From: Chryseobacterium sp. Leaf201
GTDB lineage: Bacteria; Bacteroidota; Bacteroidia; Flavobacteriales; Weeksellaceae
Assembly (NCBI RefSeq): GCF_001421435.1
Contig: NZ_LMKA01000057.1
Span: 1 to 64,000 of the forward strand
Direction of reading: 5' to 3'
Length of the DNA: 64,000 bases
Below are positions 56,463-63,306 of the stretch, piece after piece. The notes beneath the pieces were generated by a model that did not search any database, was not told where the DNA came from, and was given only the letters and a program-made list of their open reading frames with translations. Made by a program: the position numbers and the translations under genes. Every line of letters starts with the position of its first letter. Position 1 is the first letter of the stretch.

Positions 56463-57293
56463 TTAATCTTCTAATTCAATAGGATTTTGTGCTTTTTTTT
56501 GCGCTTCATTTATTTTTTGCCGCTCACGCAAATTATCTTTCGGATCCTGTGAAAATATCGTACCCATGCTTTCTAATTGGTATTTAGCATTTTCCCTGAA
56601 ATTTACCCTTGCCTGAACTAATTCTTTTTTTGTTACTACTTTTGCGCTTTGAAAATGCTCCATATTTATTGGTACCGTTTTTCCCTTCAAATTAGAACTT
56701 GATACAGACTTTACCAATTCAAAATCATAGTCTCCCGTTTTATCCGTTATTTTCACAATTAAGCCCGGAAGACCACTAAATTTATAGGGGCCATAAGGAA
56801 GAGGAATTTCGGTTGAATACCAGGCAATCCAATCTCTGCCTTTGTATCTTACCTCTGCTTTTTTACAGGCAATAGAATTAATTATCTTGGTTTCATTAAT
56901 CAGCTTCCAATTATCAATTACTGAACTGTTATAAGATAGCAACGTTATTCCTATTGACTCGTAAAATTGAGAATTATTATTTGTTTGGATAATTAGAAAA
57001 CTTGATCCTGCAGATATATTACTCAAATTAATATTGTCAGGACGCTTATTAAATTCGGCAATAAAAACGGAGTCAAACTTTAATTTATTTTCACTGATAA
57101 AAAAGGCCCGTTTATCACTTATTTGTAAGGAAAAAAGTTCCTTAGTAATATGTTCCCTATTTAAATTGTTAGGAATATATTGAAGTAAATAAGTGAATTT
57201 TCCTTTTAAGGAGTCACTCATAGTTGTTTGAGAAAACGATATAGAGTAAAAGAATAAAAATGTAACTGTTAAAAAAAATTTTATAAAATTCAT
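56463..57293 (-). CDS. GLPGLI family protein, copy 1
   Basis: A 276-residue secreted protein of the GLPGLI family, a Bacteroidota-restricted group with unknown function. Signal peptide at 1-21 (SISFSQ). The naming motif is in FSGLPGLIVKI (about 180), preceded by KKAEVRYKGRDWIAWYST and PLPYGPY. The last 40 residues are charged, with a RERQKINEAQKKAQNP block that is also conserved in copy 2. It lies downstream of the Cys-containing peptide gene at 57437 on the same strand, with a 13-bp-arm inverted repeat in between. By eye it is clearly related to copy 2 but far from identical. Confidence 0.93.
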   Translation of the reverse strand: MNFIKFFLTVTFLFFYSISFSQTTMSDSLKGKFTYLLQYIPNNLNREHITKELFSLQISDKRAFFISENKLKFDSVFIAEFNKRPDNINLSNISAGSSFLIIQTNNNSQFYESIGITLLSYNSSVIDNWKLINETKIINSIACKKAEVRYKGRDWIAWYSTEIPLPYGPYKFSGLPGLIVKITDKTGDYDFELVKSVSSSNLKGKTVPINMEHFQSAKVVTKKELVQARVNFRENAKYQLESMGTIFSQDPKDNLRERQKINEAQKKAQNPIELED

Positions 57294-57309
57294 AATCTTT
57301 TCTTTATAA

Positions 57310-57372
57310 AGAACCGCTCAAAGTTTTATAAAGGTTTTGTAAAGCAACTTAAATTGTTGTTTGAGCGGTTCT
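57310..57372. repeat. Inverted repeat between peptide and GLPGLI genes, copy 1
   Basis: Perfect 13-bp arms AGAACCGCTCAAA (57310-57322) and TTTGAGCGGTTCT (57360-57372) flank a 37-base loop that holds a small internal CAAC/GTTG stem. On the minus strand it could form in the transcript 64 bases after the peptide stop, as an attenuator or stabiliser. Confidence 0.8.
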
Positions 57373-57436
57373 ATGATTATTATTTCATGATAATTCCATT
57401 AATCAGGGTTGACCCTATGTTGGAAGTAAGCAGTAA

Positions 57437-57733
57437 TTAAGGCGTAAAAGGACTATTAATCATGCAATAATTATTTTGAATTTGCTGTCCCCACTCAGCC
57501 CATTGTTGAGCAGTCCAATCCTGACAGGTATATGCAGAGGTACAGGTTACTGTTACAGTTGCACACTGTCGTTTTTTCACAACTTTAGTTTCTAAGGTTG
57601 TTTTGTTTTTGTTTTTTGAAGTAACTTCTTTCTTACTGTTTGATTTTTTATCATTCTCATACTTTGGAGTAACCGTATTTGCACTTACGGCTACTGTTGC
57701 CAAAATTCCGGCTAGTAAAATTATTTTTTTCAT
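57437..57733 (-). CDS. Small secreted Cys-containing peptide, intact
   Basis: A 98-residue protein with a Sec signal peptide (cleavage near residue 18, VSA), a Lys/Asn/Ser-rich linker (about 25-55) and a core of about 40 residues with four Cys. The core signature is QDWTAQQWAEWGQQIQNNYC. The same signature ends the pseudogene at 59286-59498, which has a double-glycine leader instead. It sits directly upstream of a GLPGLI gene. I do not recognise a named family. A toxin, bacteriocin-like or signalling peptide is possible but unproven. Confidence 0.72.
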   Translation of the reverse strand: MKKIILLAGILATVAVSANTVTPKYENDKKSNSKKEVTSKNKNKTTLETKVVKKRQCATVTVTCTSAYTCQDWTAQQWAEWGQQIQNNYCMINSPFTP

Positions 57734-57817
57734 TGTAATAAATTTTAAAATTAAATTTAAGTTTTGTGTTTAAGCTTTTTGCGCAATTAGTTTCAACACC
57801 TCAAAGAAAAACAAAAA

Positions 57818-57847
57818 ATGTGGTATAACAAATATTTTTTATCACAT
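57818..57847 (-). promoter_or_regulatory. Palindrome upstream of peptide gene, copy 1
   Basis: ATGTGGTA (57818-57825) and TATCACAT (57840-57847) are near-perfect inverted arms (one mismatch) 14 bases apart. The arms and spacing are identical at 59578-59607 in the second copy, while part of the loop differs, as expected for a regulator site. Confidence 0.5.
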
Positions 57848-57933
57848 ATTATTGAAAAATTTATTATGTTAAACAACATTAATACAGCTAGTTATAATGC
57901 TTTATAATATAATAAGTAATAAAAATAAACTGT

Positions 57934-58130
57934 TTATATTACAAAAAACCATGTAGGAGAATTCTCAATTCCATCTTTTGCTTTTTTTGTCAATAAATTG
58001 ATCAGATTTCTTTTCAGACCATCTGTAAGAACAGAATTCCAGTGGGTTTTATTCATGTGAAAGACGCCTGTAATCTGCGGATACGGCTCACGGAGATCAG
58101 CACTCCAATCAGGACCGATTTCTATATTGA
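57934..58130 (-). pseudogene. Truncated MmcQ/YjbR gene fragment
   Basis: On the minus strand this codes the C-terminal half of the intact YjbR protein at 59709, with shared blocks DWSADLREPYPQITG, HMNKTHWNSVLTDGLKR and LTKKAKDGIENS. About eleven residues (around KLIDQSYELVF) are deleted and the original stop is lost, so the frame runs on to 57934. The 5' half is missing and is replaced by ribF-derived sequence at 58131, so the 90-codon open frame across it is chimeric and not a real gene. Confidence 0.9.
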
Positions 58131-58336
58131 AGGAATGCTGAGTGTGGGTACAAACCCAACGGTAAACGGTGAAAAAACTAACAGTTGAAGTCTGTATCAT
58201 CAATTTTGACGAAGATAGTTATGGTGAATATACTACTGTCAAGTTAAGGATTTCCTTTATGATGAAATTAAATTTGAAGGACTGGAGAAGCTGATTGAAA
58301 GACTGGATGAAAATAAAGATTAACCGAGAATTTTAT
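58131..58336 (+). pseudogene. Truncated ribF 3' fragment
   Basis: This segment repeats the ribF 3' end (56171-56385) with many substitutions. An extra A in the GAAAAAACTAA stretch and a missing G near 58240 shift the frame. It begins exactly where the YjbR fragment ends and marks the junction of the tandem units. Confidence 0.9.
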
Positions 58337-58354
58337 TTTTTAAGATTTGATTTA

Positions 58355-59224
58355 TTACTCAATAATCAGCTCCAGCGGATTTGCATATTTCTCGTTTTCC
58401 TCTCTTTGTTTTTCTCTCTGTCTTAACATTTCCTGTCCTTTTATAATGGTGGTTCCATAACTTGCCAATACTCCGGCTGCATTAGCCGCAGCATTTCTTA
58501 CCGCTTCTTTCAGTTTCAGTTGCGTCGTTTCTATGGCTCCGGTATATCTTGTTTTCTTAATATTGATTACTTTGCCCTTTAATTGAGAGTTAGGTACGGA
58601 GTTTACCAGTTCAAAATCAAAATCTCCTTTATCATCTGTTATTTTAATGATCAATCCGGGTAATCCGCTGAATTTCAACGGACCGTAAGGAAACGGAATT
58701 TCGGGGGAATACCATGCAATCCAGTTTCTTCCTTTAAAGGTAACTTCTGCTTTTTTACAAGTAATCGTATTGATTATTTTTGCTTCATCAACAAGTTTCC
58801 AGTTCTTGATTACCGGCTCTTTATAAGTAAGTAATGCCATTCCGGCATAGTCGAAATACTCAACCTTATCATTTGACTGGATAATGGTAAAATTAAAATT
58901 TGTTTTTGGAATCCCTACTCCTTTTTTCCAGCCAAGCGTTATGCTTCCATCAGGATTATGTGTTGTTGTCCCGGAAACCGCCATCACAGAATCACTTTTT
59001 AAGGACACTGTATTAGCAAAAAAGGCACGATTATCAGAAATTTGTAACAAAAATGAATCTTCGCTCCTGTGATCAGTGCGCTTATCAAATTTAGCTTTTA
59101 CAAAATATATAAATTCACCACGCAAAGAATCATGTTGGTTTGTTTGGGCAGAAGATAAGACAGTAATAAATAAGATTAATAGTTGAAGGAATTTTCCACA
59201 GAGATTCATAGACAGTATTTTCAT
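58355..59224 (-). CDS. GLPGLI family protein, copy 2
   Basis: A 289-residue secreted protein. Signal peptide spans about 1-27 (VLSSAQ), if translation starts at ATG 59224; ATG 59209 is an alternative, and the TTG at 59248 lies inside an inverted repeat and is unlikely. FSGLPGLIIKI, KKAEVTFKGRNWIAWYSP and PFPYGPL correspond to copy 1, with a KITDDKGDFDFEL block. The N-terminal third and the C-terminus differ much more from copy 1. Downstream is the ribF fragment; upstream is the peptide pseudogene. Family function unknown. Confidence 0.92.
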   Translation of the reverse strand: MKILSMNLCGKFLQLLILFITVLSSAQTNQHDSLRGEFIYFVKAKFDKRTDHRSEDSFLLQISDNRAFFANTVSLKSDSVMAVSGTTTHNPDGSITLGWKKGVGIPKTNFNFTIIQSNDKVEYFDYAGMALLTYKEPVIKNWKLVDEAKIINTITCKKAEVTFKGRNWIAWYSPEIPFPYGPLKFSGLPGLIIKITDDKGDFDFELVNSVPNSQLKGKVINIKKTRYTGAIETTQLKLKEAVRNAAANAAGVLASYGTTIIKGQEMLRQREKQREENEKYANPLELIIE

Positions 59225-59232
59225 GGTAAAAT

Positions 59233-59269
59233 TGCACTTATAGTGCAATAATTGTCCACTATAAGTGCA
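59233..59269. repeat. Inverted repeat between peptide pseudogene and GLPGLI gene, copy 2
   Basis: Perfect 13-bp arms TGCACTTATAGTG (59233-59245) and CACTATAAGTGCA (59257-59269) with an 11-base loop. The sequence differs from the copy 1 inverted repeat although the position is equivalent. Confidence 0.8.
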
Positions 59270-59285
59270 TAATTTAGATTACTTT

Positions 59286-59498
59286 TTATGCGTAATTTTG
59301 AGTAGGCCCACTGTAGGTTGGTTTAGGACAATAGTTTGCTTCAATTTTATCACGCCACTCACTCGCCTGTTGTGGAGTCCAATCCTGAGTAGTTGTAGCA
59401 GTAAAACCACAAGAAGTTTCTGCGAATCATTTTTGTGGTAATTTCCCACCATTTACTATTTTAAGTTCATTTCGTGATAATTTCTTTAAATTTTTTAT
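59286..59498 (-). pseudogene. Decayed double-glycine-leader peptide gene
   Basis: On the minus strand the frame reads KNLKKLSRNELKIVNGG, a bacteriocin-type double-glycine leader, then a core ending TQDWTPQQASEWRDKIEANYC and a short tail. The codon where MKNLKKLSR normally starts is ATA, not ATG, and a TGA stop interrupts the frame five codons after the GG. The core shares QDWT-QQ-EW-I-NYC with the intact peptide at 57437. Two defects make translation unlikely; readthrough or recoding cannot be excluded. Confidence 0.8.
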
Positions 59499-59577
59499 TG
59501 CGTTAAAATTCTTGATTAATAATAGGTTTATGTTAAGCTATTGCGCAATTAGTTTCACACTTCAAAGAAAAACAAAA

Positions 59578-59607
59578 ATGTGGTATGACCAATGTTTTTT
59601 ATCACAT
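59578..59607 (-). promoter_or_regulatory. Palindrome upstream of peptide pseudogene, copy 2
   Basis: ATGTGGTA (59578-59585) and TATCACAT (59600-59607), 14 bases apart, arms identical to those at 57818-57847. Confidence 0.5.
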
Positions 59608-59708
59608 ATTATTGAAAAATTTATTATGTTAAACAACATTAATACAGCTAGTTATAATGCTTTACAATACAATAGTAAATAGAAATAAACTGTTTATATT
59701 ACAAAAAG

Positions 59709-60068
59709 TTAGGTGTTAGAATTCTCAATTTCCTCTTTTGCTTTTTTGGTCAGTGAATTAAACACCAGTTCATATGACTGGTCAATGAGCTTCAGGATTA
59801 GATCCCTTTTCAGTCCATCTGTAAGGACAGAATTCCAATGGGTTTTATTCATATGAAAGGCACCTGTAATCTGCGGATACTGTTCACGGAGCTCAGCACT
59901 CCATTCAGGGTCTGTTTTTACATTGATTCCCAAAGGCTGTTTTTCAAGAGCCATCAGCAGGAACATCTTTGTCCCTACTTTCAGGACGAGGGTTTCATTG
60001 TCAAACGGAAAACTTTCCGTTACTCCTTTTTTAGCGAGGCAGTAGTCTAAAATTTCGTTGGCATCCAT
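59709..60068 (-). CDS. MmcQ/YjbR family protein
   Basis: A 119-residue intact member of the MmcQ/YjbR (CyaY-like fold) family. Signature elements are ESFPFDNETLVLKVG near residue 20, FLLMALEKQPLGINVKTDPE, and HMNKTHWNSVLTDG, where the His and Trp are conserved. The role is uncertain; some members are annotated as DNA-binding. It is divergent from the NAD(P)-binding protein gene. Its 3' half is present again as a fragment at 57934-58130. Confidence 0.9.
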   Translation of the reverse strand: MDANEILDYCLAKKGVTESFPFDNETLVLKVGTKMFLLMALEKQPLGINVKTDPEWSAELREQYPQITGAFHMNKTHWNSVLTDGLKRDLILKLIDQSYELVFNSLTKKAKEEIENSNT

Positions 60069-60157
60069 GAATTGATGATAAGTGATTAATGATGACTGAT
60101 ATTAATTTCAAATTTAGTAATTTTAAGAAACAAACATTACCACACAAACAGTATTAT

Positions 60158-60820
60158 ATGAAAGCTCTCGTCATCGGTGCTACAGGCGCTACAGGAAAAG
60201 ATCTGGTTAAACAGCTACTCAACGATCATGACTTTGAACAAGTCGATATTTTTGTAAGAAAACCTGTTGATATTCAGGATCCTAAACTGAATGTGCATGT
60301 GGTAAACTTTGACCAGCCTGAAAAATGGAAACATAAAGTAAAAGGTGATGTGGCATTTTCCTGCCTGGGAACCACTCTAAAAGCTGCAGGAGGCAAAGAA
60401 GCCCAGAGAAAAGTAGATTTTGATTACCAGTATGAATTTGCAAAAGCAGCCAGAGAGAACCATGTGGATGATTATATCCTGGTTTCGTCATACGGTGCAG
60501 ATCCGAAATCTAAAATCTTCTATTCTAAAATGAAAGGCGAGCTGGAAGAAGCGGTAAAGCAACTGCATTTTGAAAAAATCACGATTTTTAGGCCTGGGAT
60601 GCTGGACAGAAAGGATTCTGAACGGACCGGAGAAGTATTGGGAGGAAGAATTATAAAGTTTGCCAATACATTAGGTCTTCTGGAAAGTCAGAAACCGCTC
60701 CCGACGGATGTTTTAGCAAAAGCCATGATCAATTCTTCCAAGATTAAAAGCAACGGATATTCGAGTATTGAACTGGGAAATATTTTCGGTTTTGCAGAGA
60801 AAAGTAATGATCAACACTAA
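60158..60820 (+). CDS. NAD(P)H-binding Rossmann-fold oxidoreductase
   Basis: A 220-residue atypical SDR of the NmrA/NAD(P)-binding group. The dinucleotide motif GATGATGKDL lies at residues 7-16, SCLGTTLKAAGG fits the next strand, and YILVSSYGAD followed by YSKMKGELEE gives the Tyr-xxx-Lys-type active site, with YILVSS carrying the Ser. ATG at 60158 is preferred to 60089, because the upstream 23 residues are not family-like. Substrate unknown; sometimes related to quinone or nucleoside sensing. Monocistronic. Confidence 0.88.
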   Translation: MKALVIGATGATGKDLVKQLLNDHDFEQVDIFVRKPVDIQDPKLNVHVVNFDQPEKWKHKVKGDVAFSCLGTTLKAAGGKEAQRKVDFDYQYEFAKAARENHVDDYILVSSYGADPKSKIFYSKMKGELEEAVKQLHFEKITIFRPGMLDRKDSERTGEVLGGRIIKFANTLGLLESQKPLPTDVLAKAMINSSKIKSNGYSSIELGNIFGFAEKSNDQH

Positions 60821-60904
60821 TTTTTTGGCTATTACCACTGATTTTATATTTATCAATAAATGTCTGCAACAAGTAGTTCTATAAAATAAGTTTAAATATA
60901 CTCT

Positions 60905-60957
60905 AAAAAAGCAGCTCCACCCAACGTAATATTTTAATATCAAGTTGAGTGGAGCCG
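60905..60957. terminator. Terminator between NAD(P)-binding and glutathione peroxidase genes
   Basis: GCTCCACcCAAC and GTTGaGTGGAGC arms with T tracts on both sides. Confidence 0.85.
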
Positions 60958-60978
60958 TTAATTTTTTTTATGGAAAAT

Positions 60979-61557
60979 CTATTTCAGATACTTTGTTATT
61001 GCTTCATCAGTAGGCTTTGTTGTGCTTACGAAAGAATCAATCAGTTTTCCGTTTTCATCAACCAGGAATTTAGTAAAGTTCCACATGATGGTTGAATTTT
61101 TCACACCGTTCAGTTCTTTTTCGGTTAGATATTTAAAGATCGGAGCGGTATCACTTCCTTTAACAGAAACTTTTGCAGCCAAAGGAAATGTCACGCCAAA
61201 GTTTTTCTGGCAGAATGCACCGATTTCCTTATTGCTTCCCGGCTCCTGGCCTCCGAAATTGTTTGCCGGAAATCCTACCACTATCAGTTTGTCTTTGTAC
61301 TCCTGAGATACTTTTTCAAGATCAGCATACTGCGGCGTGAAGCCACATTCTGAAGCTGTATTGACGATAAGGATTTTCTTTCCTTTAAAATCTGCAAAAT
61401 TAATTTCCTTCCCTTCTTCCAGGGCCGGAACTTTATAATCATAGATTGATTTTCCCATTAGTTCTTTGGTTTTGGCTTTAGATGCCTCGCTTTTTTTCTG
61501 TGCACAGCTGTTAAAGAATGCAACAAAAGAAAGCAGCATGATGAATAATCTTTTCAT
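60979..61557 (-). CDS. Glutathione peroxidase-like lipoprotein
   Basis: A 192-residue thioredoxin-fold peroxidase. Lipobox FFNSC near residue 18 suggests membrane anchoring on the periplasmic side. The catalytic triad of the family is visible: Cys in TASECGFTPQY (about 69), Gln in FPANNFGGQEPG (about 104) and Trp in IMWNFTKF (about 158), with Asn in the last motif. As in other bacteria, the Cys form probably uses thioredoxin rather than glutathione. ATG at 61557 is preferred to the upstream 61617 because of the signal peptide. It is the last gene of a three-gene operon with kdsB and a LolA-like gene. Confidence 0.92.
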   Translation of the reverse strand: MKRLFIMLLSFVAFFNSCAQKKSEASKAKTKELMGKSIYDYKVPALEEGKEINFADFKGKKILIVNTASECGFTPQYADLEKVSQEYKDKLIVVGFPANNFGGQEPGSNKEIGAFCQKNFGVTFPLAAKVSVKGSDTAPIFKYLTEKELNGVKNSTIMWNFTKFLVDENGKLIDSFVSTTKPTDEAITKYLK

Positions 61558-61573
61558 AATATTTTTATTTAGT

Positions 61574-62236
61574 TTAGAATTTAAACGTATTGGAAGGAAA
61601 TACTTTGTTGATGTCAATCCTATTGATCATCATCACATAATCCCCGTCCTTTTTTGTGCTGGCAGATTCAATCCTGAAAGGCATCGACAGGTTTCCCACT
61701 TTTTTATATTCCGAATAATCCAGGGTTTCATCCTTTTTTATTTCCCTTAACAGCATATAGGTTCTGGTATCGAAATAATACATGTTTTTATTGACATTCT
61801 TTGTCAGTTCAACTTTATGGCAGTAGATATTCCCGATCTTTTCTTTTCCCAGATATTTTGCTTCAAATCCTTTCTTTTCCCAATCAATAAAATCATTGTC
61901 GAAACTTTCAGGTACATATCCTGCATATTCCTGGACTTTGTTATTGGCATAGTTCATCGCATACCCTTTGGATCCGTCATAGCCTTCGATAGCGGTGTCT
62001 TTTCCGCTGATGGTAATCACTGTTTTTGTAAGATTCGGACGCTGCTGGTAGATTTTTATCGGGTATTCATCCTTAACCCCTAAAATCACTTTCCCCTGGA
62101 GTAATACTGAATTTAATAACTTCCAATTTGTTAATCCTCCAGATAATTCTATATTTTTATCGATGATTTCCTTTGCAGTCTGGGCAAAAGACCATTGGGA
62201 AAATACCAGGACGAAAACTAACAGTAATTTCTTCAT
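61574..62236 (-). CDS. LolA/LolB-like outer-membrane lipoprotein-sorting family protein
   Basis: A 220-residue secreted protein with signal peptide ending near residue 19 (SFAQ). The rest resembles the half-open beta-barrel of outer-membrane lipoprotein-sorting proteins, with AKEIIDKNIELSGG, YQQRPNLTKTVIT, GYDGSKGYAMNY, YCHKVELTKNVNKNMYYFDTRTYMLLRE and FRIESASTKKDGDYVM. It could bind lipid or lipoprotein. It lies between kdsB and the glutathione peroxidase gene, 16 bases upstream of the latter. No cofactor residues are seen. Confidence 0.8.
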   Translation of the reverse strand: MKKLLLVFVLVFSQWSFAQTAKEIIDKNIELSGGLTNWKLLNSVLLQGKVILGVKDEYPIKIYQQRPNLTKTVITISGKDTAIEGYDGSKGYAMNYANNKVQEYAGYVPESFDNDFIDWEKKGFEAKYLGKEKIGNIYCHKVELTKNVNKNMYYFDTRTYMLLREIKKDETLDYSEYKKVGNLSMPFRIESASTKKDGDYVMMINRIDINKVFPSNTFKF

Positions 62237-62311
62237 TCAATTTATTTATAATTTCAAATATAAGCTTTTATTAATGTACCATGTACCTATTAACCGTTTT
62301 ATCATTGTCGA

Positions 62312-63040
62312 TTACTCGGAAAGTAATTTCCTTGCTTTCTCCAGATCTTCCGGCGTGTCGATCCCTACTCCGATAAAATTGGTTTCTATCATCTTGATTT
62401 TCATTCCGTATTCCAGGTAACGGATGCATTCTATTTTTTCTGAAATTTCCAGCGGCTTCATCTCCAGTTTTGAAAACTGAATCAATGCATGCTTTCTAAA
62501 AGCGTATACCCCGATGTGCTTAAAATAGCTTACCTCATAAGAAACTTCCCTATGAAAAGGAATCACTGATCGGCTAAAATATAGGGCAAAACCGTTGTTA
62601 TCCGTAATTACTTTTACATTATTCGGGTTTTCGATTTCTTCTTTTTCCGTGAGCCTGATTTTTAATGAAGCTAAAGAAATTTCCTGATTTTCATCATTAT
62701 GGAATACTTCGATCAGCTGTTTCAGCGGTTCTAATTTAAGAAACGGCTCATCTCCCTGAACATTGATCACAATATCACAGTCGATATGCTGCACAGCTTC
62801 TGCGATTCGGTCGCTTCCCGTTTCATGCTGACCCGTCATGACTGCTTTTCCGCCATTCTTTACAATTTCATTAAAAATAATCTCTGAATCTGTCGCCACA
62901 AAAACTTCATCAAATAAACCTGTCTCCAGAACATTCTTATAGGTTGTCGCGATAACGGTTTTTTCTCCAAGCATCTGCATCAACTTTGCCGGAAAACGGC
63001 TTGCTTCGTAGCGTGCGGGAATAACTGCGATGATTTTCAT
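62312..63040 (-). CDS. kdsB: CMP-KDO synthetase (3-deoxy-manno-octulosonate cytidylyltransferase)
   Basis: A 242-residue cytidylyltransferase that activates KDO for lipid A core assembly. It begins with [15 protein letters not shown] (CTP-binding), has [10 protein letters not shown], the GSDRIAEAV motif and the metal-site [11 protein letters not shown] (about 93). The [12 protein letters not shown] block and [10 protein letters not shown] end are typical. The length is normal. It is first in a likely operon with the LolA-like and peroxidase genes. The partner kdsA is at 35497. Confidence 0.97.
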   Translation of the reverse strand: MKIIAVIPARYEASRFPAKLMQMLGEKTVIATTYKNVLETGLFDEVFVATDSEIIFNEIVKNGGKAVMTGQHETGSDRIAEAVQHIDCDIVINVQGDEPFLKLEPLKQLIEVFHNDENQEISLASLKIRLTEKEEIENPNNVKVITDNNGFALYFSRSVIPFHREVSYEVSYFKHIGVYAFRKHALIQFSKLEMKPLEISEKIECIRYLEYGMKIKMIETNFIGVGIDTPEDLEKARKLLSE

Positions 63041-63056
63041 ATGCTAAGTAGTTATG

Positions 63057-63293
63057 AGTTATTAATTATGAGTCTTATTATTTGGGTTGATTATTAATCT
63101 TTAATATTTCCAGAGCCTGACCTTTAAACTTTCAAATTCTTCCTTTGAAATATAAGAAGTTCCTGAGCATAAGATTTGTTTGGATAAAATGTATTCTCTT
63201 TTTCAACACTAAACTTCCTATAAAAACTGACAATATGTATTGCAAATTCAAAGCTCTTTTTCCCGACAATACTTTCACTCATAATTAATAACT
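63057..63293. repeat. 17-bp perfect inverted repeat flanking a relic four-helix-bundle gene
   Basis: AGTTATTAATTATGAGT (63057-63073) and ACTCATAATTAATAACT (63277-63293) are perfect inverted copies 203 bases apart. The right arm contains the former start codon of the relic gene. The layout recalls 23S rRNA intervening-sequence elements. Confidence 0.75.
63078..63282 (-). pseudogene. Decayed four-helix-bundle (S23/IVS-type) protein gene
   Basis: From ATG 63282 the frame reads MSESIVGKKSFEFAIHIV, the usual start of these proteins. A single-base loss after VEKE shifts the frame, after which EYILSKQILCSGTS continues the family pattern (normally RSGTS). The text then jumps to YISKEEFESLK, which is normally near the C-terminus, so the middle is deleted. 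A second shift leads to ALEILKINNQPK and a stop at 63078-63080. At least two frameshifts and one large deletion are needed to explain it. Confidence 0.8.
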
Positions 63294-63306
63294 TTTAACT
63301 TATCTG

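Larger units (their letters stand above)
56171..58130. repeat. Tandem segmental repeat, unit A
   Basis: This unit runs from codon 236 of ribF through a GLPGLI gene, a peptide gene and a shared AT-rich spacer to the middle of a YjbR gene copy. It is followed head-to-tail by unit B (58131-59926), which has the same order. The spacer (from about 57772) and the ribF-derived part align closely with unit B. Confidence 0.85.
58131..59926. repeat. Tandem segmental repeat, unit B
   Basis: Same order as unit A: ribF fragment, GLPGLI gene, peptide pseudogene, AT-rich spacer, and the 3' part of YjbR, which here continues into the intact gene. The unit boundary falls at about 59926 in YjbR. Confidence 0.85.

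Noticed and set aside
57934-58203. Open frame of 89 codons that could be taken as a gene
   Set aside because: Its first codons are antisense to the ribF fragment and the rest is a truncated YjbR copy, so it is a chimera created by the duplication junction.
63277-63293. Insertion sequence end
   Set aside because: No transposase frame lies between the repeats; the content is a degraded four-helix-bundle gene.
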